Source of the DNA: Ecdyonurus torrentis | Lineage: Eukaryota; Arthropoda; Insecta; Ephemeroptera; Heptageniidae | Length of the DNA stretch: 64,000 nt | Assembly: GCA_949318235.1 (NCBI GenBank) | Contig: OX439137.1 | Coordinates: 7,437,872 to 7,501,871, forward strand | Reading direction: 5' to 3' | In this document: one piece after another, positions 1 to 62,813 of the stretch | Layout of the letters: every line of letters begins with the position of its first letter | Numbering within the stretch: position 1 is the first letter of the stretch | Program-made: the position numbers and the translations under genes | The notes under the pieces: model-generated | Databases searched by the model: none | Told to the model about the DNA's origin: nothing | Seen by the model: the letters and a program-made list of their open reading frames with translations, nothing else

Positions 1-204
1 GTTCATGCCCGTACGTTTGCCAGTGAATCACAGGTAAAACGGTATGAGAGATGTTTAGGCTTGACAGGTCTATTCATGTCTCCTGGCAGTCCTGGCAGTG
101 GTGGTATAGTGGCCCATGTTAAGTCAGAGGTATCTCGGGACGGTTCACCAATCCACCTCATCTTGTCACTCATTTCTATTAAATCACACGTTGTTGGGTA
201 TAGC

Positions 205-345
205 CTGTTGTGTGGTATATAGAACTCATTTTCAAAAATTAGTATAAAAATGTTGTGCGGGTTGCATAAATTGAAATTTCTGATCACTGCTATGGAGCTA
301 CAGTTGGGTTTTGAAACAAACTAAAGTTATTTATGTAAGTCAAAT
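205..345 (-). repeat. Interspersed repeat R1, reversed partial copy
   Basis: Reverse complement of the central part of R1 (GTGCGGGTTGCATAAATTGA, TGATCACTGC, TTGGGTTTTGAAACAAAC). Confidence 0.55.
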
Positions 346-1229
346 CAAGTGTTTTCTTACATAAATATTTATGTTTTTATCTGGTCTATTTCTTTAACGT
401 TCGTCAACGGGTATTAACGGAATGGAACGGCTACATAAATGTATACTTTTCACATGTGAAAGTGTACTGCGCATGCGTGGAAAAATGGAAAACTGACAGA
501 TGCCGGGCTGGTGTTCATGGACCGTTACAAGCACCGTTTTTGACGGTTACAGATGGATAGAGTTGCGCAAATGTAAACGAATAAAACCGTTATTTACATA
601 TGCATACATGACTATCCAATTGGATAGTATTATTTGCCAGGTAGCGAAGAATTGACAGCTGGGTGTTTCCAGTTCTGACTGATATATAGTATCCGACGAT
701 ACTCTTTATAGCACCCGTCAGTTTTAAGACTATGTGGAAAAGCCAATCTGTCAAATAAGAGATAACAAGAAATAATAATAAAAATAAGGGTTTCTGGACT
801 CCAAATATTGAAATGAGTAACATTTGGTTTGGTTTTATCATTACGTCATAAAAACCAGGCCTTTAAAAATTGTAAAGCATATTTCCTACTTTACGTATTT
901 CTTTTAATCGTTTGTAAGCCTAAAAATAATAATAATAAGTATAATAGGCAAATCTTAGGATTTATTAGTAAGGGTCTACTCTCTCTCTCTCTCCCTCTCT
1001 CTCTCTTTGACCCTTCATTCACATAAATAATTTCTGAACAGGGTCAGAAAAGTATAATATCGGACGAGAGTAAAAATAGGCGAAAAAAGGAGTAAAATGG
1101 ATGTATGAAAACTTTGATGGATTCTCAATTTCTAGCTAAATTTTAGCATGGGTCAAAAAAGGATGCGAAAAAAGGATAAAAAGGTAAAAAAATGATTAGA
1201 AAAGGACGTACTTTTTTCTCTCGGATTAA

Positions 1230-1880
1230 ATCACAAAATACGTGATGGGCCTTACATAAATAACATTTATTGGTCATTGGCCTCAAAACCTAACTATAGT
1301 TCCGCCCAGCAAACACAGCATTGCTCGCTGAATACTGGCTGAATGCGGCAATGCTGGATGAATGCAGGCAAGTTTTGAATGCTGGCAAACCGGGATTAAG
1401 CCACCAAAATACTTATAAAAAAAGTTTGCTTAAATTTTGAAAAAAATAAAAAATAATAAACGAAAATAAAAAATTTGCAAGAAAACGGCAAATTTAAATT
1501 AAATTAGTGAATTTTAATTCATTCTTAATTAACGATCAAACCCAATTCTGTATTGCCAGCATTGGCTGTCATTTGTTGAATGCCGGCATACCAACATTCG
1601 TTACCTGCATTGAGCCATCATTAGTTGAATGCCGGCAATGCCCTGATCAGCAGTGATCAGAAAATTTCAATTTATGCAACCCGCACCACATTCTTATACT
1701 AATTTTTGCCTGTTTCTGACGTCTTAAATAGAAATATTCACGCAAATTGCATACTTTACAGTTTTTTTTAAGTTTTCTTGAGGGCCCACATTTATATTCT
1801 GGTAAAAATTATCATCAGTTTTATAGATCCCATTTCATGTTTATTCATTAAAAATCACATGCTGTTTTATGTGATCTATG
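1230..1880 (+). repeat. Interspersed repeat R1, interrupted copy
   Basis: The first part (GTGATGGGCCTTACATAAATA ... CCTAACTATAGTTCCGCC) ends at about 1311. The rest resumes at about 1641 (GCAGTGATCAGAAAATTTCAA ...). The 330 bp between them, rich in GAATGC(C)GGCA words, are absent from the other copies. Confidence 0.6.
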
Positions 1881-2209
1881 ACTTTAAAAACAAATCAATC
1901 CCTATGATTTTTTTAAAAATAAAAAATTTTATTCTGCTGTAAAATAATAAAAAACTACTTCAAAACAAATATTACTTTATGACTTTTTATGACTGTATGT
2001 GTAGAAAATAGCAACAAAATATTACAACTCAAGCACCGTAGTTAATTAAAAAAAGTAGAACTTATATATTATTATAAAATTAAGTTTATTTAATTTTTTA
2101 TAGCTGTTCATATAATTGAAAAATACACAATATTTACTTTATTATTATGATAAATAAACTATTGCAGTCAATTTTACATAGCATCTGTATTATATTTTAT
2201 AATTTTCAG

Positions 2210-52604
<50,395 letters not shown>

Positions 52605-52969
52605 ATTCAAACTTGAAGTTTAAAAATGAAAGTTAAATATATGAACTTTATGAGACAAATAGCAAGATATGTATATTATACAACAAAATGTACAGTGAAT
52701 ATGTTTAGTATTAATATGTTTTGTGTTATAATAATATGTTTGTTTGTTTTTCTTAAATATTATGCTATGATATGCTTAATTTTATTGTAAATAACTTCTT
52801 AAAGAAATACCATGAATGTAATTGTTATATTCCAATACAGTAATACAGTAATATTACTCATTAGTAATTATATTGTAAATTAACATTATTCACTTTAATT
52901 ATTAATTATATCATATATGCTTCATAGAATATAGAGATACCTTGAACAAAAAAACTTATCTGATATCCT

Positions 52970-53180
52970 AACATACCTGAAAATCAACGTTCATTTGCCC
53001 AATGTTTTGAGTCTTTTGTTCATAATTTATTTTCAATCCTCAAAATGGTGCGTGCGGACAAAGACGTCACAGCTCACTTGTTTTACGCGCACGTGGACCA
53101 GGTGCGCACTATTTTGTGAATGGAAAATAAATTAGAAATCAATGACTCCGGCCAAATAAACGTTGATAAAATGTGTGATG
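52970..53180. mobile_element. Foldback MITE family M2, third copy
   Basis: ACATACCTGAAAATCAACG ... GGTGCGTGCGGACAAAGACG on the left and the CACTATTTTGTGAATGG inverse side on the right; more diverged. Located in the 3' flank of the phosphatase gene. Confidence 0.6.
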
Positions 53181-53385
53181 TATACTCTAGTTTACTTATA
53201 GTTTTAAAGTTATGTAATATAAAAATGTTATAATATACATATGTTGGCAACCGCAATGCCGAATTAGCTCATAAGTGACCACGTCTCGGAGTGATTTTGC
53301 GTTTTTGCCAAGAGGAGAAATTCTGCACTTGTGCATCGTGATTTTAAACATGCCATGGTTGCAAAACAAAGAGGCGACACTTTGC

Positions 53386-53416
<31 letters not shown>

Positions 53417-54284
53417 CTTCTTGTTTTGCAAAATTTGCATTTTATTATATAAATTTTAATAATATCACGTTTTCAAATTTTAGTCATAATAATACGTTTC
53501 TGCATAATAATACTAATAATCGTGAAACTTGACTATCCTCTAACAGTTTGAATATAAAGTAAAAATCTACTCGTGCTTTGAAAAAAATATTAATGCATTT
53601 CATAGGTTGATTTTAAATATTTGTTTCTGTATTGAAAACAATTTTATAAATAAATTACACTGTCTTAATGTATAAATACTATTATCCTATAAAACTAGAA
53701 ATATTGTAATCTATATTTTATGAATAAATAAATAAAAAGTGCTTTATAATTAAACTAAATGATTTTCATTTACCATAATGGATTAAAGGGTTAGGTTACC
53801 AGCAGATATCTCACGTCGTTATGGAGTTAGAGTGCTTAATTGGAGTGAGAGTCCAAATTAGGACTTAAATTATTAACTTTTACTGGTTAATTTTATATCT
53901 GTTTTTTCTTCTGTTTATACACAAAGAAATAATCATTTTTTTATTGCATTTAAGGAAATATGAAAAAAAAAAATTATATTCATATTAAACAAGTTTATTA
54001 ATTCCAGGTTTTTTTATATAGCATTACATGCTTTTTACGTAACGTATTTTAAAGTGTTGATTTTTTTTTTATGATATTTTTATATATTTAAACATTGATT
54101 TCAATTAATAAGCGATATAATTTTGATAATAATAAAATAATACATTGAAAAAAATATATCTATTTTAAAGCGTTTGACGCTTATGACCTGTTTACTAGAA
54201 GCAATATTTTGATGCAATAAGGCTGATTACATAAAGATTTAATTTATTAAAATAAAAATCTTTAAGACAAATATATAACATGTG

Positions 54285-54470
54285 TAAATATAACATAGCT
54301 TTAGGTATATAATTTTTAAAAACTGTGATTTGAGTATTTTTATTAACTTATGTAAGTGACTGATAAGGTTGGTGTTGTACAGTATCTTATTTTTATCGTC
54401 AAATCAAGTAGCGAATGAAAGCCCAGTGTCTTATAGAAGTTAAGACAAAAACACATTTTTTATCATACAT
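54285..54470 (+). repeat. Diverged solo Penelope arm fragment
   Basis: Matches about 180 bp of the 34142-34320 arm, in the same order (TGTAAATATAACATAGCT ... GCGAATGAAAGCCCAG ... CTTATAGAAG), with many substitutions and small indels. The RT body and the hammerhead part are absent. An older insertion than the full element. Confidence 0.75.
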
Positions 54471-54859
54471 TTATTGCACATAGACAAAAATAAATACGTA
54501 ATAATTTTGCTATGTCTTATTTTTAGCACAATTTGTTCAATACAGCATAATATACTATATTTCATAATAAATCTACTAGAAAACATAAATATTATATTTT
54601 ATAGCATAATTATTTATGTTGTTCTAATTTAGCATCATTTGTGCTGTAATGACATAAATGCAGCATAAATTACGTAATTTATAGTTTTCTGGCATATTTA
54701 AAATATTGCCCCTTGTGAAAAGGTCAGTAAGTAAATATTCTTAAAATTTTAAAAGAAGTATTTGTAACTATAAACACTTTACTTTACACTTTACTATGCA
54801 TTATCATTCATAAAATATTACCAATTTTAAATGACAGTTCTTGGATTAATAAAAGATTA

Positions 54860-54869
54860 TTTATTTATT
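54860..54869 (-). other. Likely polyadenylation signal of the VWD gene
   Basis: On the minus strand AATAAATAAA lies about 65 bases after the TAA stop (54934-54932). It is the first AATAAA downstream. AT-rich DNA produces such hexamers by chance, so position is the main support. Confidence 0.5.
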
Positions 54870-54931
54870 GAATATTCATAAAATTTTGGCAGTTTTTTGC
54901 TAGTAGAAAGTAATAGAACACATCATACAAA

Positions 54932-56246
54932 TTACTTTTTAGTTGGAATGGCCTTTCTCTTGTTGGGACTTGCTAAAGGACATGGAAAACATGCACATGA
55001 GTTTGGTATTTTAACTTCCTTGGTGTATGCAAATCCATTTGGACATGTGAGTAATAATGAAGCTTTTGCCCATGTGGCGATCTGACAGCAATCCCCTTCT
55101 GGCACGAACGCTTGTAGCACTGAAACAGTGATGTCAATCAATCAATCAATCAATCAATCAAGTAATTAATTATTTTATTGGACGTTGGTAGTTTACAGTA
55201 ACATTACATCTTATACATATTTTACTTATCTCGTCAATTTTCGAAACTATATAAACTCAACTTATGTATAACTTAAATAACATATTTACAAATATTTACT
55301 GTACAGTTCAAACCTCTCAAGAAGAGTTCCTATTTAGATCTTTATGTTATATTAATTCCAACATGCATTTTCATTTACAATTTTAGTATTTTCTTCAAAA
55401 TAATTTTTAACACAACAATACTTTATGGGTATCAATACGTTTTTACAAGTTTTTTAAACAATGAATTATTTGTAATACTTCTAAAATTGAAAAATGAAAA
55501 AAATGCAGTTTGGTAATACATACTTTTATTCCTACATTTAGTATTATATACTTTAGAATATTGTTTCCTTAAACACACTTATATGATGAAAAATACTAGA
55601 CAAAGTTAATAATTTTAAAGTTTAAATTAAATTAATCAATTAAAGACTGCAAAAAATAAAAAAAGCAAACAAAAAATGTAATGTGAATGAACAACCAAAC
55701 AAGCGACAAAATTCTACTTACAATTGTGAAATTTGCTAGCAGATTCACAAGTCCCTGCGCAGATTCCAAACCGTGGAATGGGAGATTTGTTCTCACATTT
55801 TCCGTTTTTCTTTCTAACTTCTGAGATTAGACCAATGGTTTGACGTGGTTCCATCAACTTTACGTTACACCCTATCTGTATTTCTAGCTCTAAATTGTTT
55901 GGATCGCATTCACATTCGCTGATACATTTGCCGTCTTTCAGTACCTAAAAATCAAAACTTGTTTCATTATATATTTCTCCTTATAATCAATCTTAGTTTT
56001 ATTATGTTTATAAAATGTAAGATAAATATTTTTGAATGCAAATAGACGTCGTTTATTTAGTACAGAAAAAGAAAAAAAAAAAGAAAAGAAAAAAGAAAGA
56101 AAGAAAAAAGCACAGAGAGTTACGAGTTAGCTGCCTTCACCACTCAGCCGTAACAGTTAGTTACTATTTTCAATCTATTTTACAATTATTATATAGTAAA
56201 TATAGGTATGTATACAAAGGTAAAAAAAAAATCTGAGTATTATATA

Positions 56247-56281
<35 letters not shown>

Positions 56282-56415
56282 ACTACTCACTTGACCATCA
56301 GGACAGAAGCACCCTTCTACTGGGTCCACTTGGCATATCGAAGGGTCTGCTTTGTATTCCCTGTAGTTATCACATGTCGGCACGCAATTTGAGCCACATG
56401 CCTTGTATACCAAAC
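54932..56415 (-). CDS. VWD-protein exons: TIL module 2 and C-terminal cystine knot
   Basis: Exon 56415-56291 is TIL 2 ([18 protein letters not shown]) and runs into exon 55944-55722 (CISECECD). The same exon starts the cystine knot with GICAGTCES. Exon 55119-54932 completes it with [23 protein letters not shown]. The CxGxC ... CC ... LxCxxG ... CxC pattern matches the CTCK dimerisation domain of VWF and gel-forming mucins. The protein ends 12 residues later. Confidence 0.9.
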
Positions 56416-56832
56416 CTGCAACAAAAAAATAACAATATTGCTTTTTAATAAAAATTACATTTCATTTTATACTTTTGAAATTTTTATGTTTTTAAAAATA
56501 AAGTAAAAATTATAAAAATTCTCTTTAAAATTATATAAATATTAGTTTTCTGATGAAATTAAATATTTACTTAACTTGCAAGGGAAATATACCAATCATA
56601 ACAAGAGCTTGATAGAATATTACACCTACCTTGAAATATTCATAGTCAAGCACGTGGTAATAAATAATGATAAACAAGTATTTAAAGAAATAAAAATCTA
56701 ATTCTACACTTGACTCGTTAAAATAATAAATTACACCGTTCAAGCGTTCAAGATTGTTTAAAGATTATGGCGCGAATTACATTAAAAACAAAGTCTAATT
56801 CTTTCCCGTGAGACTGTCATACATAAGTTTAA

Positions 56833-56911
<79 letters not shown>

Positions 56912-59900
56912 TACCTCAATTTGTTAGTAAAATAATAAAATGATTACCTGCTGGACATTTCATGGGACAGTGTTGATTGGAACGCCAATTTAAACAAATA
57001 CCACGTCTACTACATTCACGAGCATAAGCTTCAACTGTAAGACACATAATTGACTTTGCATCAACACCATGACACATATCATAGTGGCAGCTTTCCAAGT
57101 ATGGGGCAGGAGAAATCACGCGGTGACACTGGAAAAATCATATTTGTATAGTCAAAGTATATTTCGTCGTCGTATCGTTTATATTATCAGAGTTTGTACT
57201 GTAAAGTATAGTAAATTTCATTAACAGATATTGGCTGCCCAATAAAATTGTTTTTTGAATCGATAAAAGTGAGGTGCATGTTGAGTATGGAACTTTTTTT
57301 TGTGTGAAGTTTATTCGTTCATTCTTATCAGGTCCAGAGTTAATTATAAACTAAGAAATGACAATGATCAACCATACATATAAACGTAGTAAACAGGTAA
57401 TGACATCATAATCAGATGTTTTTAACAAATAAAGTAAAAATTTCGAAGTTGGCTCAAGAGTTGTGTGTAGTTTATAGAACAAACTCGAGTGTCTCTTTGA
57501 TGTTCCATAAAAAAAGTACGTACTCGCTCTATAAATTTATATAGAAAAGGACATCTTCTCTGCATAAGTGTATAGAATAAGTGTATTATCGTATATTATA
57601 ATGAATTTAATGAGGATAGCAATTACCTTGATTTTTATAATGAATCACTAACCGACGATAAGCTGCAACCATTGTTGAACTAAGATTTAAATATAGAGGT
57701 TGCAGCTTACGGCGGAAAATATATTTTTACATAAAAATTATGATAAGTGATAATTTATATATTAAAAAAATAATACAATTAATAACATAAAGTTAACTAA
57801 ACGGGATTAAGCAAAATTTGTTTAAATATGTAATTATTTATATGATATTCATAACTTACAAATAATTGATTTTTTAAGTATAGTGACAGTTTTTGATTGA
57901 TAAAAAACTTATAAATTATATATATAGGCCTATATAATATATATATATATATATATATAGAGTCGTGGAGATCAATTATAGAGAGCAACAGTAGCGGACT
58001 GCGCTTGAAATATATTAGAAAAAAACGTTAGAGAGTTTGTCAGCTTTAAAAGAGGAAACAATACTCCCTTATTTGTCATGAATATTACCAGTTGGAAAAT
58101 GTTTTTATCCATAATGAATGAGCAATGATCATTCTCCGGGGTAGGTACATTGCATATCTTTTCAGGTGGTGGTTTTGGAGGAGAACCGGCTTTACATTCT
58201 TTCGTTTGTTCCACGTCTGCAATAAATTTTTATAAAAACAAAAGTAATTTTAGTTATAGTATAGGAAGAAAATAAGTTTAAAATTAAAGTAACATAAATT
58301 AATAAAAAAAAAATATATGTATTTTTTTGTCAAATGCTACTTAATCTTAACATGAAAAACATTTTTACCTTAAAGACATAGAAACTAGAAAACTAAGAAA
58401 CTAGCTTCTCTAATTACACTTAACATTTTAACTTAACTGAAAATCTATTGTCTCTATAGTATAATATGACACCACAGCCAATCAGATACGAGGCTGTCTG
58501 TGACGTTATATAAAGTAGATGTCATAACTGTCATAACGGTAAAGTAAAAATAATTAAATCTAAAATATATTATGTTTATATCCTCTTCAGTCCTAGTATA
58601 CAATACAGTGGACATAAGATAATTTAATTTAAAAAAATCGAACAAATTGAGATAAAAATACATAAATTGGACCAGAAAACGCATGAGGATATATAAATCA
58701 TACGTTACAAATCAATATTGAATTTCAGGTGAAGCTAAGATATGACCTGTCATTAGAGAAGTTATTTTGTAAGTTTTCAAAACGTACAAAAATAAACACA
58801 TAATAGTTATACTAGCCAGATGCATAACATCATAATTTATGCTATATTGATTAGTAATTATACTACTTAGCACAATATACAGTAGTTAAGATGTTCAGCA
58901 AAAATACTTATGTATGTTATTACAAAATATAAACAGTTGTGCTCTACAATATTTGAATTGTTCAATGCAGCATAAATTACGTTATTTTTTTCTCCGACTT
59001 TTTTTTTACTATATAAAAATATTTTTTTAATTTTAGATTCTCTTTTTTTTTTTTTTTTTTTTTTTAATTTTTAGTTTTATTTATTTATTTTAGAATTTTA
59101 AAACTTTAAATTTTCACTTGCCTGAAGGTACTTCTTTAACCAGCCAACTTTTAGCAAACTCGTTGATATTAGTTGTGATTTTGCCTTGGAGAGTACGTAA
59201 GTCATCTTTAGGATCTTTGTTGCAGTTACCTAAAGTGTCCAACCCATGATTGTTTTTATTAATTCATTTCATAAACAAATATCAAATACATTTAAATTGA
59301 GGTCTACAGTGCTATTACTTGGACGTATATACCTAAATTGTACATAAATTGTGAAAAAGTAATTTGATCGTAATTTGTTAATTGAATAAACAATAAATTG
59401 CACTAAAAGAAATAGAGCATACGTGACCGTCAAAACATACATTAAATACGTTAAAAATTAAATATTCCTCAAATAAATAATTTTTACTTACTTTTTCAGT
59501 AATTCATAATATTTTGATACTATGAATGATAATAGAATAAATTTGTTAAAAGAAAAACAGCATTCTATAATATCTAATATACTAATATCAGTGTCAAAAC
59601 TGATAAGATATTGATATTATTATTCAAATATAAAAAATCGCAAGATAAATGTGGAAAAAAAAATTGTAGTTTGAGAATAAATACGGTTTCTTACAATTCT
59701 TTGAATAAATTATTGTTTATAAAATTATTTGAATGAATGAATGAACAATGCATACCACAGAGCCCTTCCACGTTATTCGGGAACATACTAGAAGATAAGC
59801 TTATATCAAAGAGCCAAGTTTTGTAGACGTAACGAACTTGCAACTGCAGTGAAGGTACGAAAAGGGTAACGACATTGCCCTCCAGCACTTCAATACTTAA

Positions 59901-60610
59901 CCAGGAATTACGTTGTGGAAACTGTGTTATCAATTCACCATCTAATTTTGTCGTTACCTATAATGTGAAGCAATAATATAAAAAACACAGTACTTTATAT
60001 TTAAGAGTTGGCTCGTATTTCAAAATCTAAAAAGAAAAATTCTAAACTTTATAATGTAATTTAAAAGTTTATAGTAACAGCTACTTGTGATAAATTTTTT
60101 AGAACCATTGACCAGTAGATAAGAGAGAAACAACATGAAATTAACATGGGTTCTTATAAAAGACTAAAACTTCAAAAAATCACAATTTAAAATATAGCAT
60201 GGTAACCCCCCAAAATGTTTTAACATTTTTGTGAAGATAACTTATCCTAATATATCACTGTGCAAAATGTCAGATTTTTCTTTCTTTACAATGCTTTATT
60301 TAAATACCGCATTCGCTAATTTCCCGCATTAAATTTACTATATCTGCAAGGATAAGAATAAGTACCGTAATTTATGATTTTTTTTTTTTTTTTTTTTTAC
60401 ATGATTCATTATGTTGCACAACATAATTTTTTCTTCCTTTTCTATAATGAACAAGGGTCTTAAAATTGTTATTGTAGATTTTTTTATTATTATTACTAAT
60501 ATTATTTCAAAAAAGTAGGTGGTAAAAGTTTGGATTTTACAGTTACAAGATTTATATCGACAATTCTTAATAAAATATCAAATAAATAATAATGTAATTG
60601 TATTTTTCTG

Positions 60611-60698
<88 letters not shown>

Positions 60699-62813
60699 GG
60701 ACCTGGTTTTTCCCCTCAATTCTGGCTACATTCACTACGTGATTTTCGTAGAGCAGCGTCACTGCGTGCGTGCACGAGGTGCCTGGAGCTACTACACATT
60801 CTTCGTTCGTCACAAGTACCTGTAATATCAGAGCATTGCCTGTATAAGTAGAAATAGAAAATATTAAAGTAATAGTCAAACATAACTTTTTTAATAGTGA
60901 TAATTATGTTATTGAAACTCCGAAAACGTGATCGCAAGATTTTAATTATTAACGCGCTGAGAGCAAAAGCAGTTACAGTGACCCGGAACCTACGTCACAA
61001 CTAAACTTGTTCACACTCTACTTTGGCGTGAGCTTGCGTTAATCTCATTTTTGTTCTCGGTACACGATGTAAAATTTTACGTATAAAAAATGTTTTAACT
61101 GCTACAGGTATAATTAATCTATTTAAGAATAGAAGTAACTCACGCTCACGTCAAGCTAGCGTGAGAACAAGTTTAGCTGTGACGTAGGTTCGGGGACTCT
61201 GTAACGGCTTTTGCCCTTAGCGCGTTATCGGGAGTTTTAATAAAAAGCCATCGTTGACTTTAAGGAAACGTAAGGAACGTGCAAGAATTTTAACAAAAAT
61301 ACCAGTCTTGGGTTCGATTATCATATTTACGATAACGATATTTGGTTATTGATGTGTTATAGATTAATAATTTTATAAAAGTTACGGATTTAAATTAACA
61401 ACAAGTTGATGATATTGCCGTCAGGATACTTTTTGCTAGAAAAAAAATGCCCACAAAAATAAAAAAATGCAAAAAAAAAAAAAAAAAAAAAAAAAAAACG
61501 AAACGAAACGAAAATATACAAAAAATATATATATAATAACAAATAACAAAAATCTAATTGAGGCGGGTAATTATAGTAGATATCGGGCAGTCATAAGTCA
61601 AGATTTTCATTATTTTAATAAAAATATTCCACTATATTTTATAGTCATCGTTATTGAAAAATTATCATTATTGTAGGCAATGTTTTAAAATAACGATATC
61701 GCTATAAAGTGAGGCTATATTATAGTATCGTTATAGAAATTTTGGATATCAACCCCAAGACAATGAATATATAACCCAAGACTGAAGAATCCCAATCTAT
61801 AATGTGATATTTTTTTGTTTCTTACCTGGAACTTGTGTTTTTTCCACTCGACACTTAAAGCATCTCTTGCCGCTACGTAGGTACACTTGCCTTGGAAATC
61901 ATATTTTTGTTGATCAAATGTCAAGTAGTGTGGGTCACCATATCCAGTGCATGTACCTAACAGAAATCAAATAAATAGGTAACAGAAAGATAATATTATT
62001 TAAACGTTAGCTTCTGACGTCACAAGAAATGGGAACAAAAATTATAATATTTTCTCCTCTTTATAATTATTACTATTTTTAAAGAGAGCTCAACGAGCAG
62101 TAATGAGAGTTTACATTTTTTTTTTTTTTTTTTTTAATTACGGAAAATATGTAATTTTAATATTATCGTAAAAAATATTATTAATAAATTCTTTAAAGAT
62201 GTTATTATCTCAAAATTAAATAAAAGAAAAAAAAATAAAGAAATAATAGAAAAATGTATATTCTCTTCAGTCCCAATATACAATACCGTGGATTTTAGAT
62301 AATGCAATGAAAAATTGAGAGATTTTTTTTTATTTTTTTTATTTTTTTTTTTATAAAAAGAAAACATGAAAATTGGTTTTAAAAACACTCTTGGATTTAC
62401 ATGTTTTTTTATTTCCGCATTCTAGAGTGGTTAAGGGGTCCGTGATAGTAAAAATACGTGGTTGACAAGAGTTAAATATTTTTGGTCTTCCAAACACCGC
62501 ACAAAAACGTGGTTAAAATGTACAGCAGTGAAATAATTTATTTTTTTAAAGTCTGGGACTGAAAAGGATATTATACACACAAGATAAGTGACACACATTT
62601 AAAAAAAAAAATCCGTTGAGAAAAATTACTTACAATCTCTGCAGTCACTTGGTTTGACACATTTCTCTCCTTTCCTGACAAATCCTGGACTACACACACA
62701 TCCAGAGACACAAGTATTGGGAAGCTGGATACAATCTTTTGAATTTTCACATGTGGGTTCACAACTCTGTGAGAAGCAGTCTTTGAATACTGAACCAGGT
62801 GGACAAGATCCAG
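54932..62813 (-). CDS. VWD/C8/TIL/cystine-knot secreted glycoprotein (mucin/VWF/hemolectin-like), 5'-partial
   Basis: Ten exons on the minus strand, in order of transcription: 62813-62634, 61956-61826, 60819-60703, 59957-59756, 59229-59122, 58216-58089, 57128-56948, 56415-56291, 55944-55722, 55119-54932. They join in one frame of 526 codons plus TAA (54934-54932). Domains: TIL 1 (10 Cys), VWD (GDPHYLTFD start, [13 protein letters not shown] near the end), C8, TIL 2, and a C-terminal cystine knot. This set builds disulfide-linked extracellular polymers in mucins, von Willebrand factor, SCO-spondin and insect hemolectin/hemocytin. Here it is followed by a short basic tail ([11 protein letters not shown]). 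The N-terminal part lies beyond 64000. The gene faces gene 1 tail to tail. One intron uses a GC donor. The family is secure; which member it is cannot be decided from the C-terminus. Confidence 0.92.
56948..58216 (-). CDS. VWD-protein exons: C8 domain
   Basis: Exon 58216-58089 carries a Pro-rich lead ([13 protein letters not shown]) and [14 protein letters not shown]. Exon 57128-56948 carries [19 protein letters not shown], then [18 protein letters not shown] and CPMKCPAG. The CH-x-x-(I/V)-x-P-x-x-(F/Y) ... C-x-x-D-x-C pattern and the A-Y-A-x-x-C helix are typical of C8 domains that follow VWD. Confidence 0.9.
57651..57715. repeat. Foldback element, GTAAGCTGCAAC arms, copy 2
   Basis: Short palindrome CCGACGATAAGCTGCAACC ... 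GGTTGCAGCTTACGGCGG in an intron of the VWD gene; same arm words as 36536-36655. Confidence 0.55.
59122..61956 (-). CDS. VWD-protein exons: von Willebrand type D domain
   Basis: Four exons: 61956-61826 ([21 protein letters not shown]), 60819-60703 ([12 protein letters not shown]), 59957-59756 ([16 protein letters not shown], ending GLCG), 59229-59122 ([17 protein letters not shown]). GDPH and GLCGNCN are the defining ends of a VWD domain. The Ca-binding-like NxDxxDD segment is kept as NKDPKDD. The last exon ends at an AG-gcaagt donor, a GC-AG intron. The middle exon's donor (gtccgt) lies next to a (TA)n tract of about 80 bp. Confidence 0.9.
60950..61227. mobile_element. Foldback element with CpG-rich arms (about 278 bp)
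   Basis: TAACGCGCTGAGAGCAAAAGC ... GGAACCTACGTCACA on the left and the inverse TGTGACGTAGGTTC ... GCCCTTAGCGCGTTA on the right, in an intron of the VWD gene. Confidence 0.7.
62634..62813 (-). CDS. VWD-protein exon: TIL module 1
   Basis: Encodes about 60 residues with ten cysteines in the trypsin-inhibitor-like spacing: it starts GSCPPGSVF, has CEPTC, then GCVCSPGFV, and ends CVKPSDC. TIL modules precede VWD units in zonadhesin, mucins and VWF. Acceptor ttttag at 62814-62815, donor gtaagt; phase 1 on both sides. Confidence 0.9.

Larger units (their letters stand above)
1..2209. other. Upstream region: no supported exon; repeat copies and AT-rich DNA
   Basis: No RPTP signal peptide or first exon could be found here. 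Bases 1-290 are richer in GC and open on both strands, without a known domain (see findings). About 205-345 is a reversed copy of an interspersed repeat. About 1230-1311 plus 1641-1880 is a forward copy of the same repeat, split by a 330-bp insertion. A short (CT)n tract lies at 980-1012. The rest is AT-rich. Confidence 0.5.
52605..54931. other. Region between the two convergent genes: 3' UTRs and repeats
   Basis: Holds the 3' UTR of the phosphatase gene (several AATAAA-like hexamers, for example near 53720, none decisive). A CpG-bearing foldback repeat lies at about 52970-53180 and a T tract at 53390-53416. A diverged solo copy of the Penelope arm is at about 54285-54470, followed by an AT-rich 'GCATAA' repeat at about 54530-54690. 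No supported exon. Confidence 0.6.

Noticed and set aside
54897..55085. Plus-strand 62-codon frame with a hydrophobic start
   Set aside because: Antisense shadow of the cystine-knot exon, which has the conserved cysteines and joins in frame.
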